From: Brachyhypopomus gauderio
Lineage: Eukaryota > Chordata > Actinopteri > Gymnotiformes > Hypopomidae
Direction: 5' to 3'
Assembly (NCBI RefSeq): GCF_052324685.1
Contig: NC_135222.1
Location: 9,963,373 to 10,027,372, forward strand
Length of the DNA stretch: 64,000 nucleotides
Positions 41,520 through 62,214 of the stretch are shown piece by piece (position 1 is the stretch's first letter; the number at the start of each line of letters is the position of its first letter). The notes under the pieces are model-generated. The model saw only the letters and a list, made by a program, of their open reading frames with translations, was not told the DNA's origin and ran no database searches. Position numbers and translations under genes: made by a program.

Positions 41520-42639
41520 CATATATTAAAATAACTTTACTCACAACTGTTGTAAAAAGTTACCACAGCTCCACTGTCTATATTTCCAACTTTAAGTGCA
41601 TACATATACACCAGTATGCCTAAATTCTGTTTTAATTACTTCTTTTCACCGAAGGAAGCAACAGTCGGAAGTTCAGAAGCAACACTACTCTTCATTAGTG
41701 GGACTTTCTTCTGGCTTTGTCCTGAACTACAAATGTGGAATTGTGGACATTCTTTAGCAATGTTCCATAATGTTTAGCCATCAGTCCAGAAAATTGATTT
41801 CTCCAGCTTTAACTTCAGCTCAGCTATTTTATAATTTTTTTACAGTTAGCACATCAGCACTGAGCTCCATTCTGGGAATTGTAATTTGCTTTAAAGGTCA
41901 CATTCTTGCCTTTTCCACCATCAGTGCCACATTTTTAGCCTCCATCATGTTGGGAAATATTGTTCAGTGCCATATCCATGCCCATAAGCAGTACAGCTGA
42001 GCATGTACCAAGGTTCCAAAGCAAGTGGTTTAATACAGCATGTAACCTTAAAGTCAGTTTTAAGATCTGATAGCATTCCTGCCCACTTTTCAGATATAAT
42101 CGGAGGAATTACTTTATACCAACCATCACCTTGTATACATAGCTCCTGAAACATTCCTGAAGCACACACATTCCATGTATTCCAAACTGTATTCCTTCTC
42201 TATGTTTTGGAATGTTCTTTTGAGGCTTAAGGAGCCAATGGCCTGTTGTTTGGCAGTTACATTCTCTTTCTTGAATGGCAGGTTTAAGGCATAGTATCCA
42301 CCTTTTAGCATGACAGAGTCATTGGCAGTTTTCCCCAACCTTCATTCTCTGACATTTCAACCTTGTTCTCTGACTTTCTCTCACTGAAATACAAATATAT
42401 TGATCATGCAGCATTTCTTCTAGATTTACAGTGTAGATTCTGTTGGTGGTGACCACAGTATTCAGTTGGTTCCTATTAATAATTCAACTTCTACATAAAT
42501 GGTTGGAATATCAACTTTGTTAAGATAAGACTATTCCTTTCTTGAAATGTTTGCTGTTACTGGCATTACTGTTACTGGCATTTCCATCCCTGTAAAAGAG
42601 TAAAATCATTACTGCTCAGACTGGATATCTATAGTCCTG

Positions 42640-43160
42640 AAACAAGATAAGACAAGACATTTTTCTTGACTCATAGCATGAAATTTGATGTTAGTCATGT
42701 CTTGCATATTCAATTCGGTCATCAATCATTCAATGCAAAAGAGCCAGCTCTTCTGGGGCGATACCAAAGCATTCCAGGGACAGCTGAGAGATATAATCTC
42801 TCCAGTGTGTCCTGGGTCTTCCCCGGGGTCTCCTCCCAGTTGGACATGCCTGGAACACCTCACTAGGGAGGTGCCCAAGGGGCATCCGGACCTGATGCCC
42901 GAACCACCTCAACTGGCTCCTCTCTACAGGGAGGAGCATTTGGCTCTACTCATAATCTCTCCTGGATGATCGACCACCTCACCCTATCTCTAAGGGACAG
43001 CCAGGACATCCTGCGGAGGAAACTAATTCCGAGATACTTGAACTCCTCCACTCAAGGCAAGGACTTACTCCAGACCTGGAGAAGGCACTTCACCCTTGTC
43101 CGACTGAGTACCATGGTCTCAGTTTTAGAGTTGCGGATTATCATCCCGGCCTGACGCGTT
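42640..43160 (-). mobile_element. Non-LTR retrotransposon fragment (3' part of RT ORF)
   Basis: The minus strand encodes the end of a reverse-transcriptase ORF: VEEFKYLG upstream, then RSQLRWFGHQVRMPLGHLP and TGRRPRGRPRTHWRDY. These are standard in fish LINEs. Frameshifted and truncated at both ends. Confidence 0.8.
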
Positions 43161-43940
43161 ACATATCTCACACATCAAATGTGTTTGCGGTCACTGCTCA
43201 TGTGTCACTTCACTAGACAGCCAAAACATACTCTGGTATAATGGTCTTTTTTTGATTAGATATTACCTTTTTCTTTCTCACAATCTTGAATGTTCCCAAA
43301 TACTTGTGAGAATTGAAATGTAACTTCCTATGAATGTGACAATATTGACAAATCAGACTCTGGCCTAATGTATGCCTTGTGGAACACATACAAAATGTTT
43401 CCATCTTTCTCTTAGGCAAGGGTCTTTTCTACATAATCGCATTCATTCCTAAAGTGCTCCTGCAACAAGCTCTTCACCTTCTGGTAACCTCTATCTTGAG
43501 CTGTGTTGACAGCTCCTAACAAGGGCTCTAGCTTGCCCTCTGGTGGACCATTCCAGAAATTGTAGATGGTCCCTGTTACTGGTGGTTTTCTATTTGACCA
43601 CAAGTTCAAAAGCTCAGATGAATGATCTGGACTGCAAGCTATCACCTGGACTGCAAGCTATCACCTTCAAATAGTCTTATCCTTTTGTGGCAAAGATCTA
43701 TTTGGTTGTTGCCTTACTAAAATATATGAGGTCTGTTTGCTTTTACCATTTGTTCTGGTGATGGAACTGTGATGAGGGCATAGTATGGTCAGTTCTTAAT
43801 TCACGTCTTCACTCAAAATGCTTCGCAAAGTAAATTGTTCTTGACTTGTCTGGGATTTGGGATGTTTTGGATGCAGTACTGGCTTGAGAACTCTAAGATG
43901 GGGCTTGAGTGATCTGAGTGTGATTGAATGAGTGACTGAG

Positions 43941-44741
43941 TGTTACGTCCCCCTCTACAGATGCACAGGACTGTTGTTGGGTGTAGGGTGGACTAAGATA
44001 CACGGCACGGAGTCAAGCAGATAGCGACTAGGATCTTTACTGGTCCAGAGAGCCAACACACAAAACAGATGCACATAGACAAAAGTCTAGACAAAAGTTG
44101 TAACGTCTCACAACGGGCTAGATGGCAATGCCCATTTACTGTACATATGCCACATACACATACCTGACTATGGTGGGTCACAGGCGGCATCAAAGCAATG
44201 AAAGAAATATAAACTCTTCCCTACCTAACAAACCCCTAACCTAACATACAAAAGTGACACCCGCCTTCTTTCCGAACACCTATACAACAAAACAATACTA
44301 CAAACAAGAGAAAAGAGTTAACCTACCCCACCATAGCCTCACACATGAACAGTGAGCACAATACACACTGGGATATTCAGGAGACCTGATAACCACCTAC
44401 ACATACCACATGAAACATTCACATAAAACTAGACTGGTTTTCTGCATAACACACAACTCGGCCACAACTCTGCCACACATCAACCACACAACATTAGCTA
44501 CACAACAACTCTGTCAAACAGCATTCAGGTGTCTCCCTCTTCCATCCTTGCAGCCATCATTTAAGCCAGAACGCCCGCCCTCCACAGCATCCCGTTGGTT
44601 AGCTGATGAAGCCTTCCCGTCACCAGATTGGTGGAACACGCCAAAGGTGATTGTCCACGGCCAGAGGGCGATCAGCAGCAACAACGAGTCCACCTATGGA
44701 TGAAGACAGAAAACACAACGTGCGCACCATGCACGTAACTA
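43941..44741 (-). mobile_element. Possible solo LTR, about 800 bp
   Basis: Ends TGTTACGTCC on the plus strand and GCACGTAACTA at the other side form inverted, slightly decayed LTR-like termini. No coding part. Class and limits are uncertain. Confidence 0.4.
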
Positions 44742-45058
44742 TGAGCAAGGGCAGTGTGGAATAATACTAAAGAATGTGCGGCCCAGCTAGCAGATGAATT
44801 TACCAATAGCCTATCTTCAATACATCTTTGATGCAAGCTGTTGTCCCCAAATCTTTCAAGACAGCCAGCCCTGTACAACAGCCAAAGAAATCTATTGCAA
44901 AGCCTAAATGATTTTTAGCTAATTGCCCTGAACTCAACCATCACTGCTTTGAAAATTTGGTACAGATATATACCACACGGACCATGCATGAACCTCTGGA
45001 CCAACACCACAGGAACACAGAAGATTATAATACACATCTGTGTTTCTATCCCCTACAT

Positions 45059-46089
45059 CCTTGGTTCCCAACCTGGGGTCCGCACCGCATCACGCAGACA
45101 CGCACTTTCTGCCAGCAGCACTAAATATGGCTGAGAAACGTAAATGTGTATATGAGTCCTCCTCCTCATAAAAAAAAACAAGGCAATACCTTGATGGCCT
45201 TATGGAGGGACAGGACAAAACTAAACCAGAATGTGTCATTTGTGGTGAGAAGCTAGCTAATGACAGCATGAAGCCGAGCAAATTAAAACGACATCGTAAA
45301 CGAGTTTACGCGCCATATGAGCCTTCTGCGAGACGAGATTCAAAGCCGCTTCGCTGACATCGATGAGTATTTATCCAAAGAAGGATGGGTGTTGGACCCA
45401 CGCAATAGGAAAAGTTATTCTCCCATTTAGCACTACGTACCTGTCGGAGTCAGCTTTCAGCGCTCTGGTAAAAAACATACTCGATGTTCACCAGGACTTT
45501 AGACTGGCTGTCACAACCATCAAACCAAACATCGCATCCCTGGTCAAAGGTATGCAAGCCCAAGGTGCCCATTAGTTTATAAATGAACAGATTTGAAGTG
45601 GGGAAATTTTGTACGTAACGAACGTAAGTTGTTGACGGGGGGATAGCAAACGTAAATTGTTCAAAAATGGACACGAATTAAGTGTTATATCGCGATCGAT
45701 CGATCGCCAGTGGTTGGCGCCAGAGCGAACTAGTAACTCATTGAATCATAGATGTGGATCAGAGGTAAATAAACTAGATTTTTCTCAGCATGAGAAATCG
45801 GATGAATGGCGTGTGAAGACGGTCAAATGCGTGTGTCTCATGCTCAATGCGTGAGAGTTGGCAACCCTGTAATGACAGTTTTGAAGTTCAAATGTTTTTT
45901 TTTTCATTGTACACCTGTTGTAAATGGTACACTTGTTGCCCTTTATTCTTTATTGTTATAAATAAATGTTAATTTCTAATCCCTTTATTCTTTTGACATG
46001 TTTATATAGGCTGGGGTTAGGCTGGGGGGCCTGGCTTTTTTTGGACTTGAGTAGGGGGGGCTCCAAGGAAAAAAGGTTGGGAACCACTG
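45059..46089. mobile_element. hAT element 1, with transposase remnants
   Basis: Starts CCTTGGTTCCCAACC and ends GGTTGGGAACCACTG, flanked by CCCTACAT on both sides (45051-45058 and 46090-46097). The plus strand holds broken pieces of a hAT transposase: a BED-type zinc-finger piece near 45210-45300 (PECVICGEKLANDS) and a C-terminal piece near 45480-45550 (KPNIASLVKGMQ). Most of the transposase is deleted, so it cannot move by itself. Confidence 0.85.
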
Positions 46090-46094
46090 CCCTA

Positions 46095-46166
46095 CATCAC
46101 ATGTGTCAAAGTCAAGGCCCGCGGGCCGGATCTGGCCCGCGGGCCTTGACTTTGACACATGTGATG
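46095..46166. repeat. 33-bp perfect palindrome at hAT end
   Basis: Arms 46095-46127 and 46134-46166 are exact inverted copies, GC-rich at the centre (GGCCCGCGGGCC), around GGATCT. The outer three bases overlap the target duplication. Confidence 0.9.
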
Positions 46167-46994
46167 AATTGATTATCTATGGCCCCCTGGATGATATTTA
46201 ATTACTATTAGAACCGGCTCGCAGGCCACAGCCGCCCGATGGTGTTTTGCACGCACAAACACTACATTCCCCACAATGCAACGGTAGCCCGCGCAGTCAC
46301 TGCAGCGCGCACAAGCAGCGAGGGTCTGCGCGGCGAAAATGACGTAATCGCAGTGACTCCGCCCGTGCGCGAGGGCGTCGCGCGCTGTAGATTCGCAAGG
46401 TCGTGCACCTCTCGAATTTTGTAACTGCGCGCACCAGTTAAACTTAATTAAGTTAAATATTTATACATATAGTTGAAATGATTCGAAAAAATTCGCTTTT
46501 TTATTCACATTATTTAATGGTTGTTTATTTTCAAAACGCCCAATCTTGACGTCTTCACGTTCTCTCATGTTTCATCCTGGAATTACAAGAGGCTCGTATT
46601 TGTTAAGGTAATACAAGAGAACTGTTCAGTCAGACAGATATTGGTTGTGAAACGAAGTAGTTACAATTTCAAGCATTTTCAAGTACTTTAGCCTAAATTC
46701 CAGCACTTTTCAAACCTTTATTACTTTATTCATTTAATGTACAGGACATGTTTTCTTTGAAGGAAATTTGTTTTTATCTGAAAAATGTTTTCACTTGAAA
46801 TTACTGACAGATCCATAAGAAAATATTGCTTTATTCATTTAAGCATTAAATAATATACACTGTGTTAGGTCTTGGTTCAATAGGCTATGTGCAATCATTT
46901 CAATATGTTTTAATAAACATTGAACCAGTCCGGCCCTCGGCTTGTAGCAAATTTGGTTTTTTGGCCCTCGGTGTATTTGACTTTGACATCCCTG
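46098..46994. mobile_element. hAT element 2, non-autonomous
   Basis: Starts CACATGTGTCAAAGTCAA and ends TTTGACATCCCTG (complement CAGGGATGTCAAAG), flanked by CCCTACAT at 46090-46097 and 46995-47002. No transposase frame. The left end forms a near-perfect hairpin. Probably a deletion derivative mobilised in trans. Confidence 0.85.
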
Positions 46995-47002
46995 CCCTAC
47001 AT

Positions 47003-49020
47003 GATCACAGATCCATCTTGAACTTCTGATATTTGTATCTCATAGCAACTGCATACACTCTATCTCTATCACCATCTCCCCCATCCTGTTCATCATGGGC
47101 ATGAACATTCTATTATCTGCCGCAGAGGGCATAACCCAGGGCCCTAGATTGGAGACTGGCATCATGCAGCCAGTGCTGCGAGCGTTTATGGATGATATCA
47201 CAGTAACCACTGTGACGCATGTCCAAGCAAGATGGGTGCTGGATACATTGGGCAGCGTTGCGTCCTGGGCAGGGATGCTGTTCAAGGCCAGGAAGTCCAG
47301 GAGTATGATTATCAAGAAGGGCAGTCTCCAGCAGGTTCAATCTTCAAATCCAGGGTGAGGTCATTCCATCCATCGAGGGCAACCCAGTAAAATGCTTGGG
47401 AAAGAGGTTTAACGCATCACTGACGGATGGTGCCAATGTTGCTGAGGCAGTGAAGCAGACCGAGGAGTGGCTGAAGAAGATCGATAAGTCTTTACTCCCG
47501 GGCAAGTTTAAAACATGGCTGTATCAACACGGCCTCTTGCCCAGGCTCCTCTGGCTATTCACAGTCTACGAGTTCCCCATGACTACCATCGAGACCATCG
47601 AGAGAAAAATCAACAAGCATTTGCGGAGGTGGCTGGGCATTCCACCAAGCTTCTCATCTGTGGGCCTCTACATCAGGTCAGGTCAACTGCAACTCCCCCT
47701 GTCTTCAGTAGTCGAGGAGTACAAGGTGGCAAAATGCAGAGTTGTCCTAAGTCTGAGGGACTCCAATGACGACCTCATCAGACATGCTGGTATGACAACC
47801 AGGTCTGGACGCAAGTGGGCTGCCAGCGCAGCTGTGGAACAGGCGGTCAGCTCTTTGAAGCTGCAGGATATAGTTAGCAACCAGGGCATCCGCCGACAAG
47901 GCCTTGGCTCTGCACAGTTCCAAACCTGGGGAGGTGCAAACACAGAAACCAGGAGAGGCATGGTGCAAGCAGAAGTAAGGAGCAGAGAGGAGGAGAAGCG
48001 AGTAGCCAGAGCAGTGCAGCAAGGTTCCCAGGGAGCCAGGACAAAAATGGGACTTGCCCAGGTGCAAAGTCACATGGAGGGATCTGTGGCACCTGGAACC
48101 TTATCGCATCTCGTTCCTATTACGGTCTGTTTATGACACCCTCCCCTCCCCAGTACATCTGCACATGTGGGGTCTAAGAGAGGATCCACTTTGTAAGCTG
48201 TGCGACAAGAGGGGGACCTTGGCCCATATACTGTCCGGGTGCAAAACATCTTTAACCCAGGGGCGGTATAGATGGCGCCACGACAAAGTACTCCTCTCAT
48301 TGGCAGACACAATAGAGCGGGAGAGGGTCAAGAAAAGACCAGCCAACTCAACGCCTCAGAGAGCCATAACCTTCGTTAAGGAAGGAGCTAGACCTGTACA
48401 AACCACCAAAAGGAAAAGAACTAGCATTCTCCACGCCGCAAGTTCCTGGGAGATGAGGGTGGATCATGGGAGGAGGCTGCAGTTTCCGGAAGTGGTGCAA
48501 ACATCTCTCCGCCCTGACATAGTGCTGTGGTCACCCAAGGACCAGAAGATAATCCTGGTTGAATTGACAGTACCATGGGAGGAGGGCTGCGAGGAGGCCC
48601 ACGAAAGGAAGACTGCAAAGTACCAACAGCTGGCTCAAGACTGCCGAGATAGAGGCTGGCAGGCATGGGTCTTCCCTGTGGAGATAGGGTGCAGAGGCTT
48701 TCCAGCAAGGTCTGCATGGAGTTTTCTTTCTGCCTTGGGAATGGATGAGAACAGCAAAAAGCAAGCAGCTCGCAGGATGGGGGAGGAGGCGGAACGTGCC
48801 TCATGCTGGATCTGGAGCAAGAGAGAGGAGGAAAGCTGGAAGCCAGGAGTAGATGGGCAGTGAGCTGGCCACTCGCTGCAGGCCCACCAACTGGAGGGTG
48901 TTGTGGTTAGGGCTGAAACACCCAGAGAAGGTTAGACACCACCTGATGACATCTGCTCCTGGCCTAAGGCTCCAGCTACCTATTAAGGTAGCTGAGGAAG
49001 GCACCTTGTGTATTAAACAA
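47003..49020 (+). mobile_element. RLE-type LINE (R2/HERO-like), 5' truncated and frameshifted
   Basis: Holds the reverse-transcriptase palm (SPILFIMGMN, then the catalytic FMDDI near 47188), the thumb region, a CCHC knuckle (CKLCDKRGTLAHILSGC near 48193) and a C-terminal restriction-like endonuclease (RPDIVLWS, ILVELTVPWEE, then KY and VEIGCRGF). The knuckle followed by a PD-(D/E)XK nuclease at the C-terminus marks site-specific-type LINEs rather than L1 or L2. Frame changes near 47335 and 48058 break it into three readings (47095-47358, 47396-48136, 48054-48863). 3' UTR about 48864-49020 without a poly(A) tail. Upstream of 45050 there may be more of it, split by the hAT insertions. Confidence 0.85.
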
Positions 49021-49094
49021 GTATATTTTACACTCCAGTGTTAATGCACTATATATTGTACACTCATAACACAATATAGCATTTGCTCACCTAC

Positions 49095-50100
49095 TATATT
49101 TGCAATATAGTATTTGCTCACCTTCCTTGACTCACATATTAAGTGACATCCCATTCCTAATCCATAGGGTTCAATATGACGTTGGTTCACCCTTTGCAGC
49201 TAGAACAGCTTCAACTGTTTAGGAGGTTTAGGAGTGTGTTCATGGGGATTTCTGACAATTCTTCCAGAACCGCATTTGTGAGGTCTTATACTGATGTTGA
49301 ATGAGAAGGCCTGACTCTCAGTCTCCGTTCTAATTCATACCAAAGGTGTTCTATCGGGTTGACGTCGGACTCTATGCAGGACAGTCAAGTTCATTCACAC
49401 CCAGACTCTGCCTTCCATGTCTTTATGGACCTTACTTGTTGTCATGTTGGAAGAGGAAGGGGGCCAGCTTCAAACTGTTCCCACAAAATTGGGAGCATGG
49501 AATTGTCCAAAATGTCTTGGTATGCTGAAGCATTCAGAGTTCCTTTCAATGGAACTAAAGGGCCAAGCCCAGCTCCTGAAAAACAACCCCACACCATAAT
49601 CCCCCCTCCACCAAACTTTACACTTAGCACAATACAGTCAGTCAAGTACCGTTTTTCTGGCAACCCCCAAACCCAGACTCGTCCATCAGATTTCCAGATG
49701 GAGAAGCGCAACTCATCACTCCAGAGAATGTGCTTCCACTGCTCTAGAGTCCAGTGGTGGCGTGCTTTACACCACTGCATCCGACGCTTTGCATTGCACT
49801 TAGTGATGTATGGCTTGAATACAGCTGCTCGACCATGAAAACCCATTCCATGAAGCTCTCTGTGCACTGTTATTGAGCTAATTTGGATGTCTGTAGTGGT
49901 TGACTCTGCATCCGCTGACCTCGCTCCATCAGTTTACGTGTCCTACCACTGAGTTGCTGTCATTCCCAACACTTGCATTTCCTTATAATCCAGTTGACAG
50001 TTGACTGTGGAATATTAGGAGCGAGGAAATTGTGTAATATTTGTGGAAAACTGGAAGATTCAGGAGCGAGATAATAATACTTTTGGTATTATAGTGTATT
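49095..50100 (-). mobile_element. Tc1-like transposon, degenerate
   Basis: The minus strand 49867-49442 encodes a Tc1 transposase core: [25 protein letters not shown], then [16 protein letters not shown]- and C-terminal parts follow in other frames. Ends near 49095 (TTTGCAATATAGTATT) and 50098 (TACTTTTGGTATTATAGTG) resemble decayed terminal repeats. Not functional. Confidence 0.85.
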
Positions 50101-51139
50101 TGTTCACTATATTATAGTGTAGCTGTTCACAATGCAAGGTAGTGCATTTTGTATACCACAGTAATACCACAGTATTGCACACAAATAACAAATTGTTTAC
50201 AGCTCAAGAACTCTACGTATGTGTACAGCACACTTTTGTAAATATTATACGCTTTTACAGCTGCTTATTATAGTACTTGTATATGGTATGTAAACTGCAC
50301 TCTTTTTACTATTAAATCACAATCTTGTTGTAGTATATGCAGTATCTGTCCAACTCTCTATTCTGGATAACATATTGGGAGTCCCAGAGCCCACCTGACA
50401 CTATGGTCTGAGAATGAGGGGAGAAACAATGACTAAAACAAATCCACACCGGGAATGTTGCCATAGGAACAAGACAGAAAACAAACAAAAATAATATGAA
50501 TATATGGAAGGTACTAAATATCTCGGGAGCTGCAAGGGGATGAGCAGGAGCTGAGATGAGGGCAAAAGCAGGTGCAGAGAAAGGGCAGGGGCAGGGGCAG
50601 GGGCAGGGGCAGGGACAGGGGCAAGGGACAGGGGCAGGGGCAAGGGCAAGGGACAGGGGCAGGGGCAAGGGCAAGGGACAGGGGCAGGGGCAAGGGCAGG
50701 GGCAGGGGCAGGGAGGGCAACAGATTGGAGGATGATCAGAGGACAAAGCACTGTTCTGGAATGTTGACAGGACAGAAGACCAGATGACAAGATGGACAGA
50801 GAACTGGACAGAAGTGTTATGTGATAATGAAGACATAAAGGTGAGTTACGATACAAGTGGAAGGATGAGTTTTAGTACAAGACAGAGCAAATAGAAAGCT
50901 AACACGAGGTTAACGAAATACATTGAAACATTAAAGAACAAAAGACTAACAGAAACGAGGGAGGCTAGACAAACTGCCGTCATTGTGGTCATATATATAT
51001 AGGAGATCAAAGTAATTTTTATTACAAAAAGTTTTTAAGTGTTGTTTGCCCTTGTAGCTTATTACTAGTTAGCATACAAGTCGTGTGATTTTACTGGTAG
51101 TTAGGTGTAAACATATTGTGGTACTTTTAAAAATATAAA
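50101..51139. other. No gene; GC-rich hexamer tract inside
   Basis: Mostly unique-looking DNA with the GGGGCA tract at 50583-50712. No exon recognised. Confidence 0.5.
50583..50712. repeat. GGGGCA-type hexamer minisatellite
   Basis: About 20 imperfect copies of GGGGCA with GGGCAAGGGACA variants. Repeated Gly/Arg and Pro/Leu frames are artefacts. Confidence 0.95.
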
Positions 51140-51142
51140 AGG

Positions 51143-51485
51143 TCCCTGGATCAACACTGCTGCAAAGACACACAGAGACCTTTTATCAACACTGATACAA
51201 AGACACACAGAGACCTTTGATCAACACTGATACAAAGACACACAGAGACCTTTGATCAACACTGATACAAAGACACACAGAGACCTTTGATCAACACTGA
51301 TACAAAGACACACAGAGACCTTTGATCAACACTGATACAAAGACACACAGAGACCTTTGATCAACACTGATACAAAGACACACAGAGACCTTTGATCAAC
51401 ACTGATACAAAGACACACAGAGACCTTTGATCAACACTGATACAAAGACACACAGAGACCTTTGATCAACACTGATACAAAGAGA
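51143..51485. repeat. 35-bp minisatellite
   Basis: About 10 copies of a unit with core TTTGATCAACACTGATACAA followed by AGACACACAGAGACC. Central copies are identical, so the expansion is recent. The first copy is diverged (GGATCAACACTGCTGC). Confidence 0.95.
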
Positions 51486-53951
51486 TTTTTCTTGTCTTTG
51501 TCTTCAGCAGTGAAAGAAAATTATGCCTTGACAATCTCTTAAAGATGGAACAACTTTATTTTCTATAAAGCATAAAATATCATATCAGCATAGAACAATG
51601 ACTTTATAATAAAATATAACAAAATAATAGAAAAATAAATAATATGGAAAGGAGTTTGGGGACCAATTGGCCATATTAGAATGACTTATTGAGCAACAGT
51701 ATGTTCAACTTGAGCAGCATTCTGCAGTGGAACCAGTTACCTTAGTATTGCTGTTGTGAGTCACAGATGAGTTTTTCATTGTGTTTTGTTTTTACATTAC
51801 AGCTGTACTTGTATCTCTGTTGTTTGATACATCTCCTGTCGTAAGGCAGAAATAAAGATAAAGCTGTAAGTAATTGTCACACTGATTAGCTTATCTAGTT
51901 TTAAGATATTTGAAGAAAACAGACCATAGTCAGCTTTGGCCTAGAGTAGTTGTGCTGAATATAATGGCACATTTATGACAGTTTGTATGGAATATTTATG
52001 GATTTTTTTATATACTTAAAATACACTAAATACACTTTTGAGATCAAAGTGTATTACAGTGTGTAATATAGTATAGTACTGTTGCCAAAATATATGGGAA
52101 ATATTTTAAACAATTGTAAACCTTACCACAACAGAATTAAATCTGTAAAATATTATACTAAATATATTACATTCCACATGTGGGACAATATTTCATACGT
52201 ATGATCCATACATTAAAATAATTTTAATATTACAGTATATTTTTATTAATACATCACGATACATTGTTGTTTTGTAAAAGAGCCAACATATAAAATGAAC
52301 AATGTAATCTATGTTTTTGCTACTTTGGGTTACTTCAAGAGGAAAGATATGGAGTGAGATTCTATTCTTTAGAAGGTAAAAACAAGGTTTAATGGAGGAA
52401 AACAGCAATTAAAGGCAGAACTTGCATTTTAGCACTAAGCACTGTCACAGTTATGCAGTCTGGGCTCCCATGATCTTTTGGACTGTTCTCATTTTTGATG
52501 GTTTCATTGTTTCTTGTCCTGTTTTTGTATCATTTCATTTCATTTTATGAAATTTACCACCGATACAGACACAAGTGCAAGCATACACCGTTTATGGTAG
52601 GGGGAGCTAGTAGCTAACTGTAGATTTTATTACTGACTCTCTAAGATCAGCTTTTAGAGGTGGTTCACGCTGAGGGACGGGGTTAGTGACTTCTATTGAT
52701 AGTTCAAGTGATCATTTATCAAGGATTAATTCTGGTCATAGACAAAGTGGTCGTGCACATAAATAAATCACACGTGCATGGAAAGCTGAACTGCACAGCT
52801 GTGCTAATTCGTTGGTGCTAACACGCATATCCTGTGTATGCCTGCCAGCTGTCATTTTAAACTCATTGATTTTTACATCTTTGTAGTAAAGGCAGAAATG
52901 TTATTCCATAAGACGTGTGCACACTGTTTGGTATGTGTGTTGCATGTATGAATAGGTTCATGCGTGTGGTAGTATATGCTAATTGAACCAACTATTTCTT
53001 GAAGCAAAAATAATACCAGATTCTAACCATTTTACAGAATAACAAGAATGAATGTAACCACTGCATTATTCATTCTGCAAGCAGGAAGTTTTGTTTCATC
53101 ATATCACGAAGTTCATTAGAAGTTTACATCCGCATTGAGGGGCTGAAATGTATGCATGCGAGACTCACCAACCATAAGAACCAACATCTATATAAGAACG
53201 TCAACGGGAAAAGTTGCAGTAAATCATTTATCTAAAAATTACAGTTGCTACTGGAAGAACATCTCATTGCTTATCAATAAAACTAATTCCACAGTTATTG
53301 CACCAATCTCTGACGAATCAATAAAAAATATTTGATGTTACACTTTAACCACACACACATACAGCTCCATCCTATATTACTTTATAAATATATGGACATG
53401 TCAGTACATATTTCTGAAATGGAAAAACCTAGCACAAAATGAATGTGTGTGTTTCACCAATGAAACTCATTTTCAGACTCTCCATGTGTGTCTCAATCTC
53501 TTCCTTACTGTAAAATCATTGAAAAGGCAACTTTTGTCTTTGCAGTATTAGGTCTCATCACAGATTCAAAGTATAAAATGGTGATGAGAAAGGAAACAAT
53601 AGAAGTAAAATAGTGATGCGATGACAAGGAACTGCATGGAGAGAGGTGAGAAAAAGAATGGGTTTATTAAAATAATAATAATAAAAATAACAATAATAAA
53701 ATCAGTTAATAGCAGAACTGATAAGTTGCAGCATTCTCTATTTTGCATTCACTTGTGATAATGAGAAACACTAATGCTAAATTGTCCTTATGAGACAGAC
53801 AGATGTGTGCAGTCCCATTGGCATGGCGATGGGGATGCCCACGCTGAAGGGCTCGTGGTATGAAAGGTCGTAGCAAGCTTCTCAAGATCCAAATAATGGA
53901 GAGGCTCTGTCATACAATCCAAGGCTCTTATTTATTTATTTGTTTGTTTAT
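51486..53951. other. FRMD5 3' UTR/flank and AT-rich DNA
   Basis: No exon recognised. The part nearest 53951 is the FRMD5 3' UTR, with a candidate minus-strand AATAAA at 53663-53668. Confidence 0.5.
53663..53668 (-). promoter_or_regulatory. FRMD5 candidate poly(A) signal
   Basis: Minus-strand AATAAA about 285 bases after the stop. A run of AATAAA-like TAAATAAATAA also overlaps the stop codon itself, so the true site is uncertain. Confidence 0.35.
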
Positions 53952-61550
<7,599 letters not shown>

Positions 61551-61885
61551 TTAGGAAAAAGGCCAAAGACTTTTGTAATTATAAGGGAAATAACAGAGCT
61601 GCAAACAGTGATTAAGGGGTCCATCAATGATTAAGGCATTCATCAAGTTCATATGTACTGTGGAAGCTAAAACCTCCCACCATGGGTGGTGGATGTTGAC
61701 TTTCTGAGCTTTTTGTTATGGTATGAAAAGCTAAGAACTGCAGTGGTGCTCTAATAAAATAACATGCTTTGCTACATTGAATCAGACTGAATAAAACCTT
61801 TATGACTTACTGGATGGCTTCAACAAAATGTTGTGAACATGGATGCAAAAATTGGTGGTGACTAAACCAGGCATTGTGGTTTTGA

Positions 61886-61889
<4 letters not shown>

Positions 61890-61968
<79 letters not shown>
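61890..61968. repeat. (GT)n microsatellite
   Basis: About 39 GT units. Confidence 0.98.
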
Positions 61969-61970
<2 letters not shown>

Positions 61971-62214
61971 TGCGCAAATAGCAATAAACAGATGCAACCG
62001 TCTCAGGGATGTTTCATTAAATGTTTTTCTTCTGTCCCTAAAGTTACTAAAAGTTAAAATAAAAATAACATTGACAATATGACTAAAACGTACCTCTTTA
62101 AGCAATGTGTTAATGCAGTACACTTTGTTATCTTATACTTAGCCTGATTATGTGATTTGTTTGAGACTTGTGTATTCGTCTGTATAATTTGTTTTTGTGT
62201 AATTTGTGTGTTAA

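Larger units (their letters stand above)
40200..43700 (-). mobile_element. BEL/Pao LTR retrotransposon relic, nested insertions
   Basis: Three protein pieces appear in the expected order on the minus strand. A gag-like piece lies at 43650-43412 (EPLLGAVNTAQDRGYQKVKS). A pol piece before the reverse transcriptase lies at 42338-42126 (SVMLKGGYYALNLPFKKENV). An integrase C-terminal piece lies near 40700-40531 (DLEPLTPNHVLRSK). All are broken by stops and frameshifts. A solo LTR (41092-41519) and a LINE fragment (42640-43160) interrupt it. Neither LTR of the BEL element itself was delimited. Confidence 0.65.
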
